Source: CAYJAD01 sp964370305 (GTDB lineage Bacteria > Desulfobacterota > Desulfovibrionia > Desulfovibrionales > Desulfovibrionaceae). From it: a stretch of DNA of 64,000 bases. The notes beneath the pieces are model-generated. The model was given only the letters and a program-made list of their open reading frames with translations, had not been told where the DNA came from and did not search any database. The stretch's first letter is position 1, and every line of letters begins with the position of its first letter. This document shows, in pieces, positions 51,941-60,186 of the stretch. Location: the NCBI GenBank assembly GCA_964370305.1, contig CAYJIU010000001.1, positions 1-64,000 on the forward strand. The letters run 5' to 3'. The position numbers and the translations under genes are program-made.

Positions 51941-53983
51941 CTAGCTTGAAGTATTAGCAAGTTGAATTTGTGCAACTAAGATGGTCATGGCATCACCATC
52001 ATCGTTTGTATTGGTAAAAGCAGTATAACCATCTGGTATGTTACCGGTATGTTGCTGCGTCCAAGAACTATCAACAGTGATATCACCATTTTCGTCTTGC
52101 TCAACACCATCAAGCTTGCTAAAGAGGTCTTGAGTGCTAGTGGTGGTAAGGTTATTTAGAGTGTCACTAAAAACTATCAATTCTGCATTGGCAATATGGC
52201 CATCTTGCACCATATCCATAACTTTACCAAGCTCACTAGCATCGGCCAAAAGCACGTCTAATCCATCACCAGTATCAACAGAAACAACATCATCAACATT
52301 ACCGTAAAGTTTGACTAAATCATTACCTCCGCCAGAAGCAAGGCCTTCAAAATTGTTAATATCGGTTTGGTCTTCACCTCTAATGAATATTTCATTACCA
52401 CGCATGACTATGGTGTCGTCAGTATTGCTATTATAATTGAAAATGTCATCACCAAGGCCACCGTCAATGTTTACTCTATCACCGCTATTAGTTTCAATAT
52501 CATCAACAGTTACGGTATCATTACCGGAGTCACCATCAATCACAATAGATTGATTTCCGGAGGCACTAAGGTCAATTTTATCAATATTAATTTGATCATC
52601 GCCGCCAACTGCTGCGTTGGAAACAACCTTACCTTCACCATAGATTTCGCCACCCTTCATGGTGCCTACGTTAATAACGTCATCTCCACCCTTGGTGCCA
52701 GCATTTAGAGTCCAACCATCACCAAGTATGCTACCATATTCCATATTTTCAACATTAACGGTATCATCGCCACCTTCTACGCCATTAAATAAATTGCCAT
52801 CAGCGCGAATTTTGGTGCCGTTAAGTGTATCAATATTGATAATGTCATTGCCCACATCTTCTTGCTTGTGCAGGTTTAGGGCATCGCCATAGATGAAGGT
52901 GTCATCTTCAAAGTCTGCTTTATTGAGGTCGTTTTGTGTGCCGGTAGCTGTCTTTACAGTTAGGGTATCATCACCATCGCCAAGGAGCATGCCATTTACA
53001 TGGTGATTGCCAGCATTGGCATCATTAGCATAACTACTAAACTCTTGGGTGTAGCTGGTATTGGTGTTTACGTCTGTAACTATGGCAGAATCTGCCTGAA
53101 GGTTTTCAACAAAAAGGTTTTCATCAACGTCATTACCAACGGTTACACTAATATCATATGTGACGCCATCTGGATCTGTGGCTGTGTATATAAATTCAAA
53201 ATTATCCGCGCCAATATTGTCAATATTAGTGGTTAAAGTGTAAGTACCATCAGGGTTTACACTAAAATATGTACCATTTTCATGGATGAATATAGTACCA
53301 CCCGTGGTGGTGGGGGCAAAACGCCAACCAGTGGGGTCAATCAAGGTAATTTGAGTAATAATAGTGCCTTCCGGTACTTCGTCATTGGCTAGCAAGTTAC
53401 CGGTGAGCCTAGAGCCAGCATCAGCGGCTAATAAATCGTCCTTGGTGGTGTACACAGGGGGAGCCGGCGTAGTGGGTAGCGTGGTGATAGGTGGCGTTGC
53501 AGAACCAGTAGTAGGGGGAGGTGTCGTTTCGGTTGGAGTAAAGGGAAGGTCATTATTAGGCTGAACAACACTAGCAGTGGCTATATCCACAACTAATTCA
53601 TTTTCAATGTTAAGGCCGTCAGTGGCATCAATACCACTAAGTAAGGTGCCAGCTTTAAATCCTACATTGGTGCCACTACCGCTAGGCGCGCTGGTGTTAC
53701 CAAGGGCAGGCATGAGCTCTTCACCGAGGCTTGTAAAAAAAGCTTCGCCAGACACTGTGCTACCTTCAATTACAAATTCGGGCATATTTTCAGCACCGTA
53801 GGCAGTGTAGAAGTTGGTTAACTCAATACTTGCACCATCCTCAAAGGTAAAGGTTAAGCTATCACCTTCACGGGTTATGGTTGCAGAGTCGGCAGTAAAC
53901 TCAAGGTTTATGCGGTCATCGGTTTGAGGGGCAACGTTAATAGCTTGCCCAGGCAGAGGTCTGCTTAGAATAATATCGGCCAT
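51941..53983 (-). CDS. Large acidic RTX-like calcium-repeat surface protein
   Basis: A 680-residue, strongly acidic protein with no cysteine and no N-terminal signal. Residues 1-95 (starting MADIILSRPLPGQAINVAPQ) look like the N-terminal retention/BapA-type module of type I-secreted adhesins. A proline-threonine linker spans 148-178. A cadherin/VCBS-like domain covers about 190-285 (LTGNLLANDEVPEGT). From 330 to 560, GGDDxINV-type blocks recur every 26-28 residues (404, 432, 460), ending in GGLGDDIFNYN at 508. The C-terminus ends ILVAQIQLANTSS, plausible for type I secretion. No secretion ATPase is nearby. AAGGAG precedes the ATG. Confidence 0.8.
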   Translation of the reverse strand: MADIILSRPLPGQAINVAPQTDDRINLEFTADSATITREGDSLTFTFEDGASIELTNFYTAYGAENMPEFVIEGSTVSGEAFFTSLGEELMPALGNTSAPSGSGTNVGFKAGTLLSGIDATDGLNIENELVVDIATASVVQPNNDLPFTPTETTPPPTTGSATPPITTLPTTPAPPVYTTKDDLLAADAGSRLTGNLLANDEVPEGTIITQITLIDPTGWRFAPTTTGGTIFIHENGTYFSVNPDGTYTLTTNIDNIGADNFEFIYTATDPDGVTYDISVTVGNDVDENLFVENLQADSAIVTDVNTNTSYTQEFSSYANDANAGNHHVNGMLLGDGDDTLTVKTATGTQNDLNKADFEDDTFIYGDALNLHKQEDVGNDIINIDTLNGTKIRADGNLFNGVEGGDDTVNVENMEYGSILGDGWTLNAGTKGGDDVINVGTMKGGEIYGEGKVVSNAAVGGDDQINIDKIDLSASGNQSIVIDGDSGNDTVTVDDIETNSGDRVNIDGGLGDDIFNYNSNTDDTIVMRGNEIFIRGEDQTDINNFEGLASGGGNDLVKLYGNVDDVVSVDTGDGLDVLLADASELGKVMDMVQDGHIANAELIVFSDTLNNLTTTSTQDLFSKLDGVEQDENGDITVDSSWTQQHTGNIPDGYTAFTNTNDDGDAMTILVAQIQLANTSS

Positions 53984-54240
53984 GAAAATCTCCTTAAAGT
54001 GCGCAACTATAAGACGCGCAAAAAAAAACGTACAAAATTTTACTGGAAATTATAGGCCCCTTAGACAGATAGGGGGACAGGGAGACACTCCCCAAGTATA
54101 CTATATTGGCAAGACGGAAGCTTAGTATACTCAAAAATAAATTGAGAGGCACGAAGGCCTAATACGAGGCAATCCCTCGTTGAGATGCAGATATGTCTTT
54201 ATATATTACTTGTCAAGTAAAACATCAAAAATATTATTTT

Positions 54241-54309
54241 AGTCGACACTGAAAAACCATACAAAACATTGAAAATAAATTATTTTTTAGCAAAAATTGA
54301 CAAATAAAA
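54241..54309 (+). repeat. End of the miniature inverted-repeat element, second copy
   Basis: Sixty-nine bases from AGTCGACACTGAAAAAC onward match the right end of the element at 32596-32875 (read from its right end) with a single mismatch. After ACAAATAAAA the two diverge, and no partner end was found within the intergenic space, so this is a truncated or rearranged copy. Confidence 0.75.
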
Positions 54310-54390
54310 ATACGTGATAATGCTCATAATAATCATTTTTTAAATTAGAATTAACAACATGTTCTTAAACAAGGCACCCATAAAGTATAC

Positions 54391-54419
54391 TTGGCAGTTA
54401 TAATAAAATGAGCTATAAT
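54391..54419 (+). promoter_or_regulatory. Sigma-70-like promoter of ispG with a palindrome over the -35
   Basis: TTGGCA (54391-54396), a 17-base spacer and TATAAT (54414-54419). The -10 is perfect and the -35 is five of six. AAGTATACTT (54383-54392) overlaps the -35 and could be an operator. Confidence 0.7.
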
Positions 54420-54446
54420 GATTTATTACATTGTTGAGTATTAAGC

Positions 54447-55514
54447 ATGGAACGTAGAAAAACTAAAAAAATACATCTTGGCTCCCTTGCTTTTGGCGGT
54501 ACTGCGCCAGTGCGTGTGCAGAGCATGACCAATACCGATACAAGGGATGTGCAAAAAACACTTGCTCAGATTACGGCCCTTGTGGACGTTGGTTGTGAAG
54601 CGGTACGCCTAGCTGTGCTTGATATGCAAGCAGCTAAAGCCATTAAGCAAATTAGATCAGAGGTGAGTGTGCCGCTCATTGCGGATATACATTTTGAGCA
54701 TGGCCTTGCTCTTGCTGCTTTAGAAGCAGGGGTGGAAGGTTTACGCATTAATCCCGGTAATATTGGAGCAAAAAAGCATGTGGATGCTGTGGTTGATTGC
54801 GCCAAAGCTCATAATGCAGTTATTAGAATTGGGGTTAATGGTGGTTCCTTGGAGAAGCATCTACTACAAAAATACGGCGGCCCCACACCACAAGCTATGG
54901 TAGAAAGTGCCCTTGGGCACATAGATATTTTGGAAAAGCGTGGATTTTATCAAACAAAAATTTCCTTAAAATCTTCAGGTGTTTTAGAAAGTATTGCCGC
55001 CTATAAGTTGCTTGCCACCCAGTGTGATTATCCCCTACATATTGGCATCACAGAGGCCGGTGGCCTTTTGCGTGGTGGGGTTAAGTCTGCGGTTGGTTTA
55101 GGCATTTTGCTTTGGGAGGGTATTGGTGATACCTTGCGCGTATCGCTTACGGCAGACCCAGTGCAAGAAGTCATTGCCGCATATGAAATTTTGCGCGCGC
55201 TTGGTTTACGCCATCGTGGGCCTGAGATTATTTCTTGCCCTACTTGTGGACGCACGGAGATTGATTTGATTGCCCTTGCTGGCGAGGTGGAGAAGCGTCT
55301 TATGCATGAAACTGTACCTTTGAAGGTGGCGGTCATGGGTTGCGTGGTCAATGGGCCAGGCGAAGCTAGAGAAGCGGATATTGGCCTTGCTGGCGGGCGT
55401 GATAAGGGTAGTATTTTTTGTAAGGGTAAGATTATTCGAACCGTGCGCGGTCAAGATAATTTGCTTACTGCTTTTATGGAAGAACTTGATAAGGTTATAG
55501 AAAATAAAAAATAA
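54447..55514 (+). CDS. ispG: 4-hydroxy-3-methylbut-2-en-1-yl diphosphate synthase
   Basis: IspG (GcpE) is the 4Fe-4S enzyme that converts MEcPP to HMBPP late in the MEP pathway. The 355-residue protein has the barrel start LAFGGTAPVRVQSMTNTDTRD near residue 13-33, LIADIHFEHGLALAALEAGV near 75-95 and INPGNIGAKK near 101-110. The C-terminal cluster domain has ISCPTCGRTEIDL near 261-273 and VMGCVVNGPGEAREADIGLAGG near 297-318, with the cluster cysteines. It is the short bacterial form without a large insert. proS follows 11 bases after the stop. Confidence 0.96.
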   Translation: MERRKTKKIHLGSLAFGGTAPVRVQSMTNTDTRDVQKTLAQITALVDVGCEAVRLAVLDMQAAKAIKQIRSEVSVPLIADIHFEHGLALAALEAGVEGLRINPGNIGAKKHVDAVVDCAKAHNAVIRIGVNGGSLEKHLLQKYGGPTPQAMVESALGHIDILEKRGFYQTKISLKSSGVLESIAAYKLLATQCDYPLHIGITEAGGLLRGGVKSAVGLGILLWEGIGDTLRVSLTADPVQEVIAAYEILRALGLRHRGPEIISCPTCGRTEIDLIALAGEVEKRLMHETVPLKVAVMGCVVNGPGEAREADIGLAGGRDKGSIFCKGKIIRTVRGQDNLLTAFMEELDKVIENKK

Positions 55515-55525
55515 GAGGTAGTGAT

Positions 55526-57271
55526 ATGCGTTGGAGTTTGAGTTATATCCCCACATTAAAGGAAGCTCCGGCTGATGCTGAGGTTATTAGCCATAAATTA
55601 TTGGTGCGCTCTGGTATGGTGCGTAAGGTAACATCTGGTATTTATATGTATTTGCCGCTTGGTTTGCGTGTGTTGGAAAAGGCTAAGCAAATTGTACGTG
55701 AAGAGATGAATTCCGCCGGCGCGCAAGAGCTATTATTACCTGCGGCATGTCCGGCTGATTTGTGGCAAGAGACGGGCCGCTGGGAGTTTTATGGCAAGGA
55801 GCTTTTGCGCTTTCAAGATAGACACGGACGCGACTATTGCATTGGGCCCACCCATGAGGAAGTTATAACTGACCTTGTGCGCGGTGAGGTGCGCTCATAT
55901 AGGCAATTACCGTTTAATCTTTATCAAATTCAAACAAAATTTAGGGATGAAATTCGCCCGCGTTTTGGGCTTTTGCGCGGCCGTGAATTTGTTATGAAGG
56001 ACGCATATTCCTTTGATGCCGATGATGCCGGTGCTGATATTAGCTATAAAAAAATGTATGATGCCTATAGCAAGACTTTTGCGCGCATGGCTTTAAAATT
56101 TAGGGCTGTGGAGGCGGATACAGGATCCATCGGTGGTAGTTTTTCTCATGAATTTATGGTGCTTGCAGATACAGGTGAGGATACACTGGCCACTTGTGTG
56201 GCTTGTGATTATGCATCAAATGTGGAGCGGGCTGCGGTTATTTTTAAAGGGCAAAAACATAATCAAACTTGCGAAAATTTTGAAGAAGTTTCAACACCCA
56301 ATGCGCATACGGTGGAAGATGTTTGCCGTTTCATGGACATAGCGCCCATAAAGTTAATTAAAACTCTGCTCTTTAATGTGGATGGTGCCGCTGTAGCCGT
56401 GCTTGTGCGCGGAGACCGCAACGTCAATGATATTAAATTAAAAAATATGTTAGGAGCAAGCGTGGTGGAGCTTGCCACCCCTGAAGAAGTGCAGGAATGG
56501 TCAAAGGCTGCCGTGGGCTTTGCGGGGCCGGTGGGCTTGGCAGAGCATGTAAAAGTTTATGCTGACCTTGAGTTACAAGCCTATAATGATTGGGTTTGTG
56601 GGGCTAATAAAACTGACACACATCTTCGCCACGTAGACCTTACCCGTGATTGCAGCGTAATTGCCTATGCCGATTTGCGTATGATTACTAAGGCTGACCC
56701 TTGCCCCACATGTGGAGGTAGACTTGAGCTACCAAAGGGTATTGAAGTGGGCCACGTGTTTAAGCTTGGTACCAAGTATAGTGAATCCATGAAAGCCACA
56801 TTTCTTGACCAAGATGGTAAGGAAAATTTAATCGTTATGGGGTGTTATGGTATTGGTGTTTCACGCGTAGTGGCGGCTTGTATTGAGCAAAATCACGATG
56901 AATATGGTATTGTATTTCCGCCTCCGCTGGCTCCTTTTGACGCGCTTTTGCTTAATTTAGATCCAAAAAATGACGCCATTTGTGCAAAACTTAATGAGAT
57001 AAAAACTGCCCTTGAAGCCGATGGTTTAGAGGTGTTATTAGATGACCGTGAAGAACGCCCGGGGGTTAAGTTCAAGGATGCTGATTTAATAGGTATTCCC
57101 ATGCAAATTTGCTTGGGGGGTAAGAGCTTTGAGCGCGGAGTGTTAGAAGCAAAAGACCGCCGTAGTGGCGAAAAAACAGAGCTTAGTTTAGATAATTTCC
57201 TTCAAGATTTTAAGACTTGGCACAAGCAAGTTTTAAGCGGTTGGGGTATTAATCACGTTATTGTTAATTGA
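55526..57271 (+). CDS. proS: Proline-tRNA ligase
   Basis: ProRS charges tRNA-Pro. The 581-residue protein is the bacterial (type A) form with an editing domain inserted between motifs 2 and 3. Motif 1 lies near residue 55-70, motif 2 in FRDEIRPRFGLLRGREFVMKD near 135-155, and the editing (INS) domain from about 220 to 400. Motif 3 GCYGIGVSRVVAACIEQNHD lies near 439-458, and the anticodon-binding domain follows with DDREERPGVKFKDADLIG near 505-522. It is 11 bases after ispG. A 403-base gap follows before xseA. Confidence 0.95.
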   Translation: MRWSLSYIPTLKEAPADAEVISHKLLVRSGMVRKVTSGIYMYLPLGLRVLEKAKQIVREEMNSAGAQELLLPAACPADLWQETGRWEFYGKELLRFQDRHGRDYCIGPTHEEVITDLVRGEVRSYRQLPFNLYQIQTKFRDEIRPRFGLLRGREFVMKDAYSFDADDAGADISYKKMYDAYSKTFARMALKFRAVEADTGSIGGSFSHEFMVLADTGEDTLATCVACDYASNVERAAVIFKGQKHNQTCENFEEVSTPNAHTVEDVCRFMDIAPIKLIKTLLFNVDGAAVAVLVRGDRNVNDIKLKNMLGASVVELATPEEVQEWSKAAVGFAGPVGLAEHVKVYADLELQAYNDWVCGANKTDTHLRHVDLTRDCSVIAYADLRMITKADPCPTCGGRLELPKGIEVGHVFKLGTKYSESMKATFLDQDGKENLIVMGCYGIGVSRVVAACIEQNHDEYGIVFPPPLAPFDALLLNLDPKNDAICAKLNEIKTALEADGLEVLLDDREERPGVKFKDADLIGIPMQICLGGKSFERGVLEAKDRRSGEKTELSLDNFLQDFKTWHKQVLSGWGINHVIVN

Positions 57272-57674
57272 AAATAAGTTAAGCTTTTGTATTTTGCACG
57301 GCCTTGCGGCCCTACGTGTTACTTTTGTGTGATTTTTTAAAATTTATCTTTTTCCCGCTGCCTGCGTCAGATGAAATATTTTGAACGCGTGTACTTAAGT
57401 ACACTCTGCCTTCAAAATATTACATTTTCCTTGGTAGCGAAAAAAATTTAATAATTTCAAAATATTCCACAAAAACGTGGCATGCTCATTTTTACTTCGT
57501 GCTCCGCACTTATAAAAATGGTATCCTCCGAAGGGTGCTTTAAGTCGTCATTGCTAAAATGTGCGTACTGTAAAAGTAGTTTTATCATGTATACAAAGTT
57601 TGCAAATAACATGTGATAATGTAAATATAATTTATAGGAATCAGTCATACAATTAGAATGGTGTGGGGTATTAA
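57272..57674. other. Intergenic region between proS and xseA
   Basis: 403 bases with one prominent hairpin at 57375-57421 (AATATTTTGAA outer arms around the inner palindrome GTGTACTTAAGTACAC). A smaller GGCCTTGCGGCC hairpin lies at about 57301-57312. No T run follows either. I find no coding frame I would support and no repeat copy from the other families. Confidence 0.6.
57375..57421. other. Long nested palindrome
   Basis: AATATTTTGAA (57375-57385) pairs with TTCAAAATATT (57411-57421), and inside lies the perfect 16-base palindrome GTGTACTTAAGTACAC (57389-57404). It could be a termination or binding site for proS-xseA, but no T run follows. Confidence 0.5.
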
Positions 57675-59003
57675 TTGAGCATCATATATACAGTTCGCGA
57701 GCTAACTGATGGTATAAAACGCACCCTTGATGCGCAATTCCCCTTTGTGTGGGTTAAGGGGGAGGTGAGTAATCTTTCGCGCCCAAGCTCCGGACATATT
57801 TATTTTTCGCTAAAAGATAATGATGCCTTGCTTAACTGCGTTTGGTTTAAGGGTAATCAACGCGAAAATGACGGGTTTGACCCCCTTACCGGTGAAGTGT
57901 TTGAAAACGGGCCAAGGCCGTCCATGGCCGCAAGTCTTACCCAAGGACAACAAATCCTATGTGCGGGGAATCTTTCAGTTTATGCACAACGCGGTGTTTA
58001 TCAATTAACTGTGTCCTTGGTGCAAGATGATGGGCTTGGTGCGCTGTATGCGGCATTTGATAAATTAAAAAGCAAGCTTATGGATAAGGGCTATTTTGCC
58101 CCAGAGCGTAAGCGAAGTTTGATTTATAATCCGCAAAGAGTGGCTGTAGTTACAGCGGCAAGCGGTGCTGCCATTCATGATTTTTTGCGCATTGCCAGTA
58201 ATCGCGGCACAGGTGGGCATATTCGTATCTATCCTACCTTGGTGCAGGGAGAAGGTGCTGCCAAAGCCATGAGTGAAGTATTGCAAAGCATTGCCGCGCA
58301 AGCTTGGGCTGAGGTCATTGTACTCATTCGTGGTGGTGGATCTTTTGAAGACTTATGGGCTTTTAATGAAGAATGTCTTGCTGATGCAATCTTTAATTCG
58401 CCCATACCGGTGCTTGCTGGCATTGGGCACGAGCCGGATGTATGCCTTGCAGATATGACTGCCGATGTGCGGGCCGCAACCCCAAGTCATGCGGCACAGT
58501 TATTGTGGCCAGAACGCGAAGAGCTTATGCAATATATTGATGGATTTGAGCTAGCCTTAAACGATATCATTGACAATAAAATGTATAATTATAGTCAATT
58601 ACTCAATATGCGTGAGCAGGCATTACATTGGCTCTCACCAGTAAATATCTGGCAACGTCAAGATGAGCGTTTAAGTAACTTTCATGCCCGTCTTATGCAA
58701 TGCGCTAAGGGGTTTATGGAAAGAAATCAAATTAAGTTAGATAATTTTAGCTCAGCTTTACCCATGTCATACTCGCGCTATCAGGAAAAATTATCTGCCC
58801 AGATGCAAGGTTATTACTTGCGCCTGTTGGCCCACAATCCACTGGCTCCGCTTGAGCGCGGATACGCGCTTTTACAAACGGAAGATGGACATGTATTAAC
58901 ATCGGTTGAGCAAGTAAAAATCGGGCAAAATGTACATATGTCCTTACTTGATGGTGAAATAGCTGCAAAAGTGCAAAAAAAACGTCATAAAAATGAAAAA
59001 TGA
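57675..59003 (+). CDS. xseA: Exodeoxyribonuclease VII large subunit
   Basis: XseA with XseB forms a single-strand DNA exonuclease. The 442-residue protein begins MSIIYTVRELTDGIKRTL and has the OB-fold VWVKGEVSNLSRPSSGHIYF near residue 22-41. The catalytic core has VAVVTAASGAAIHDFLRI near 156-173 and LIRGGGSFEDLWAFNEE near 219-235. Then IPVLAGIGHEPDVCLADMTAD follows near 244-264. It ends in a coiled coil and a lysine-rich tail. The start codon is TTG at 57675, six bases after GGGG. xseB follows 22 bases later. Confidence 0.93.
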   Translation: MSIIYTVRELTDGIKRTLDAQFPFVWVKGEVSNLSRPSSGHIYFSLKDNDALLNCVWFKGNQRENDGFDPLTGEVFENGPRPSMAASLTQGQQILCAGNLSVYAQRGVYQLTVSLVQDDGLGALYAAFDKLKSKLMDKGYFAPERKRSLIYNPQRVAVVTAASGAAIHDFLRIASNRGTGGHIRIYPTLVQGEGAAKAMSEVLQSIAAQAWAEVIVLIRGGGSFEDLWAFNEECLADAIFNSPIPVLAGIGHEPDVCLADMTADVRAATPSHAAQLLWPEREELMQYIDGFELALNDIIDNKMYNYSQLLNMREQALHWLSPVNIWQRQDERLSNFHARLMQCAKGFMERNQIKLDNFSSALPMSYSRYQEKLSAQMQGYYLRLLAHNPLAPLERGYALLQTEDGHVLTSVEQVKIGQNVHMSLLDGEIAAKVQKKRHKNEK

Positions 59004-59025
59004 TTATTGTATATGAGGATTAAGC

Positions 59026-59271
59026 ATGGCCAAGGATAGCCCAAAAACATTTGAAGATCGTGTGGAGCGTTTACAAGTTATTATCACCGCTTTAGAAAAA
59101 GGCGATGTGCAGCTTGAACAAAGCGTGGCTTTATATAAGGAAGGTATGCAGCTTGCAAAATCCTGCCGTAAGCAGCTGGATAAAGCGCGGCATGAAATTA
59201 CTCTTTTTGCTGATAATTCAGATAGTCCCTTTGTAGCAAACGCAGAATCAGACGAGGAAAATAATGCCTAA
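59026..59271 (+). CDS. xseB: Exodeoxyribonuclease VII small subunit
   Basis: XseB coats the large subunit in several copies. The 81-residue protein has the family signature TFEDRVERLQVIITALEKGDVQLEQSVALYKEGM over residues 6-39 and a short acidic tail. It overlaps ispA by eight bases. The order xseA-xseB-ispA-dxs is a conserved arrangement in many proteobacteria. Confidence 0.93.
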   Translation: MAKDSPKTFEDRVERLQVIITALEKGDVQLEQSVALYKEGMQLAKSCRKQLDKARHEITLFADNSDSPFVANAESDEENNA

Positions 59272-60166
59272 AGAACTTTCAACTTCTGCCATGAAAGAAC
59301 AGCTAAAATTACGCGGGCTTGCCGTGGAAAATTGGCTAAAAACATGCTTGCAAGACATTGATTTGCCAAACTCTTTACAAGAGGCCATGGAGTATAGCTT
59401 GCTTGCTGGTGGTAAACGTATTCGCCCTGTGCTTTGTTTAACTTGCGCCAAGCTTTGCAATGGGCATGAGCAAGAGATAATGCCCTTTGCCGCCGCCATT
59501 GAAATGGTGCATAGTTATTCTTTAATTCATGATGATTTACCAGCCATGGATGATGATGACTTGCGTCGTGGTAAACCTTCAAGTCATATTAAATTCGGTG
59601 AAGCCATGGCTATTTTAGCTGGCGATGCCCTGTTGACTGACGCCTTTACCTTTATGGCTACGCTTAAGGGTGAGCCACAAAATATATTGTCAGCCTTGGC
59701 TTATTTTGCCTCTGCCGCAGGTTCTGCTGGCATGGTGGGGGGGCAGGTGCTTGATATGGAATATACTGGCAGAGGTGGTGTTGACTTAACAAAACTGCGT
59801 AAGATGCACAGTAAAAAAACCGGTGCCATAATTAAGGCTTCTTGCGTATGTGGAGCTATGCTTGCAGGCGCAGATAAGACCCTTATCCACGCATTAGAGC
59901 ATTATGGCACTGCTCTTGGCACTGCCTTTCAAATTGCCGATGATATTTTAGATATAACCGCAGATACCGCCACCCTTGGTAAACCGTCGGGTAGCGATGC
60001 TGAACAGGGTAAAAATACCTATCCTTCCTTAGTGGGGTTGGAGCAAAGTAGAGTTTTAGCTCAAGAGCAAAAGGACTTAGCTATTAAAAGCTTAGATGGT
60101 ATTGATGGAGAAGAGGCCGCATTTTTGCGTAGCTTGGCCAGCTATGTAGTGGAACGTACCTTTTAA
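59264..60166 (+). CDS. ispA: Polyprenyl diphosphate synthase (farnesyl-type)
   Basis: IspA makes farnesyl or geranylgeranyl diphosphate by head-to-tail condensation of IPP. The 300-residue trans-prenyltransferase has the first aspartate-rich motif DDLPAMDDDDLRRGKPSSH near residue 92-110, where the DDxxxxD pattern marks this subfamily, and the second in FQIADDILDITAD near 224-236. GKNTYPSLVGL lies near 249. Residues before the first motif that set product length were not modelled. It overlaps xseB and precedes dxs by 20 bases. Confidence 0.92.
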   Translation: MPKELSTSAMKEQLKLRGLAVENWLKTCLQDIDLPNSLQEAMEYSLLAGGKRIRPVLCLTCAKLCNGHEQEIMPFAAAIEMVHSYSLIHDDLPAMDDDDLRRGKPSSHIKFGEAMAILAGDALLTDAFTFMATLKGEPQNILSALAYFASAAGSAGMVGGQVLDMEYTGRGGVDLTKLRKMHSKKTGAIIKASCVCGAMLAGADKTLIHALEHYGTALGTAFQIADDILDITADTATLGKPSGSDAEQGKNTYPSLVGLEQSRVLAQEQKDLAIKSLDGIDGEEAAFLRSLASYVVERTF

Positions 60167-60186
60167 TATTCAAAATTGGAAACTCT

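Larger units (their letters stand above)
53984..54446. other. Intergenic region between the surface protein and ispG
   Basis: 463 bases holding three copies of the palindrome AGTATACT (54095-54102, 54124-54131, 54384-54391), the element end at 54241-54309, and the ispG promoter. A weak reverse promoter for the surface-protein gene (TTGTAC 54035-54030, TATAGT 54011-54006, spacer 18) is possible. Confidence 0.6.

Noticed and set aside
52367..53801. Several forward open frames opposite the surface protein
   Set aside because: They mirror the repeat blocks of the reverse gene and have no ribosome sites; they are antisense shadows.
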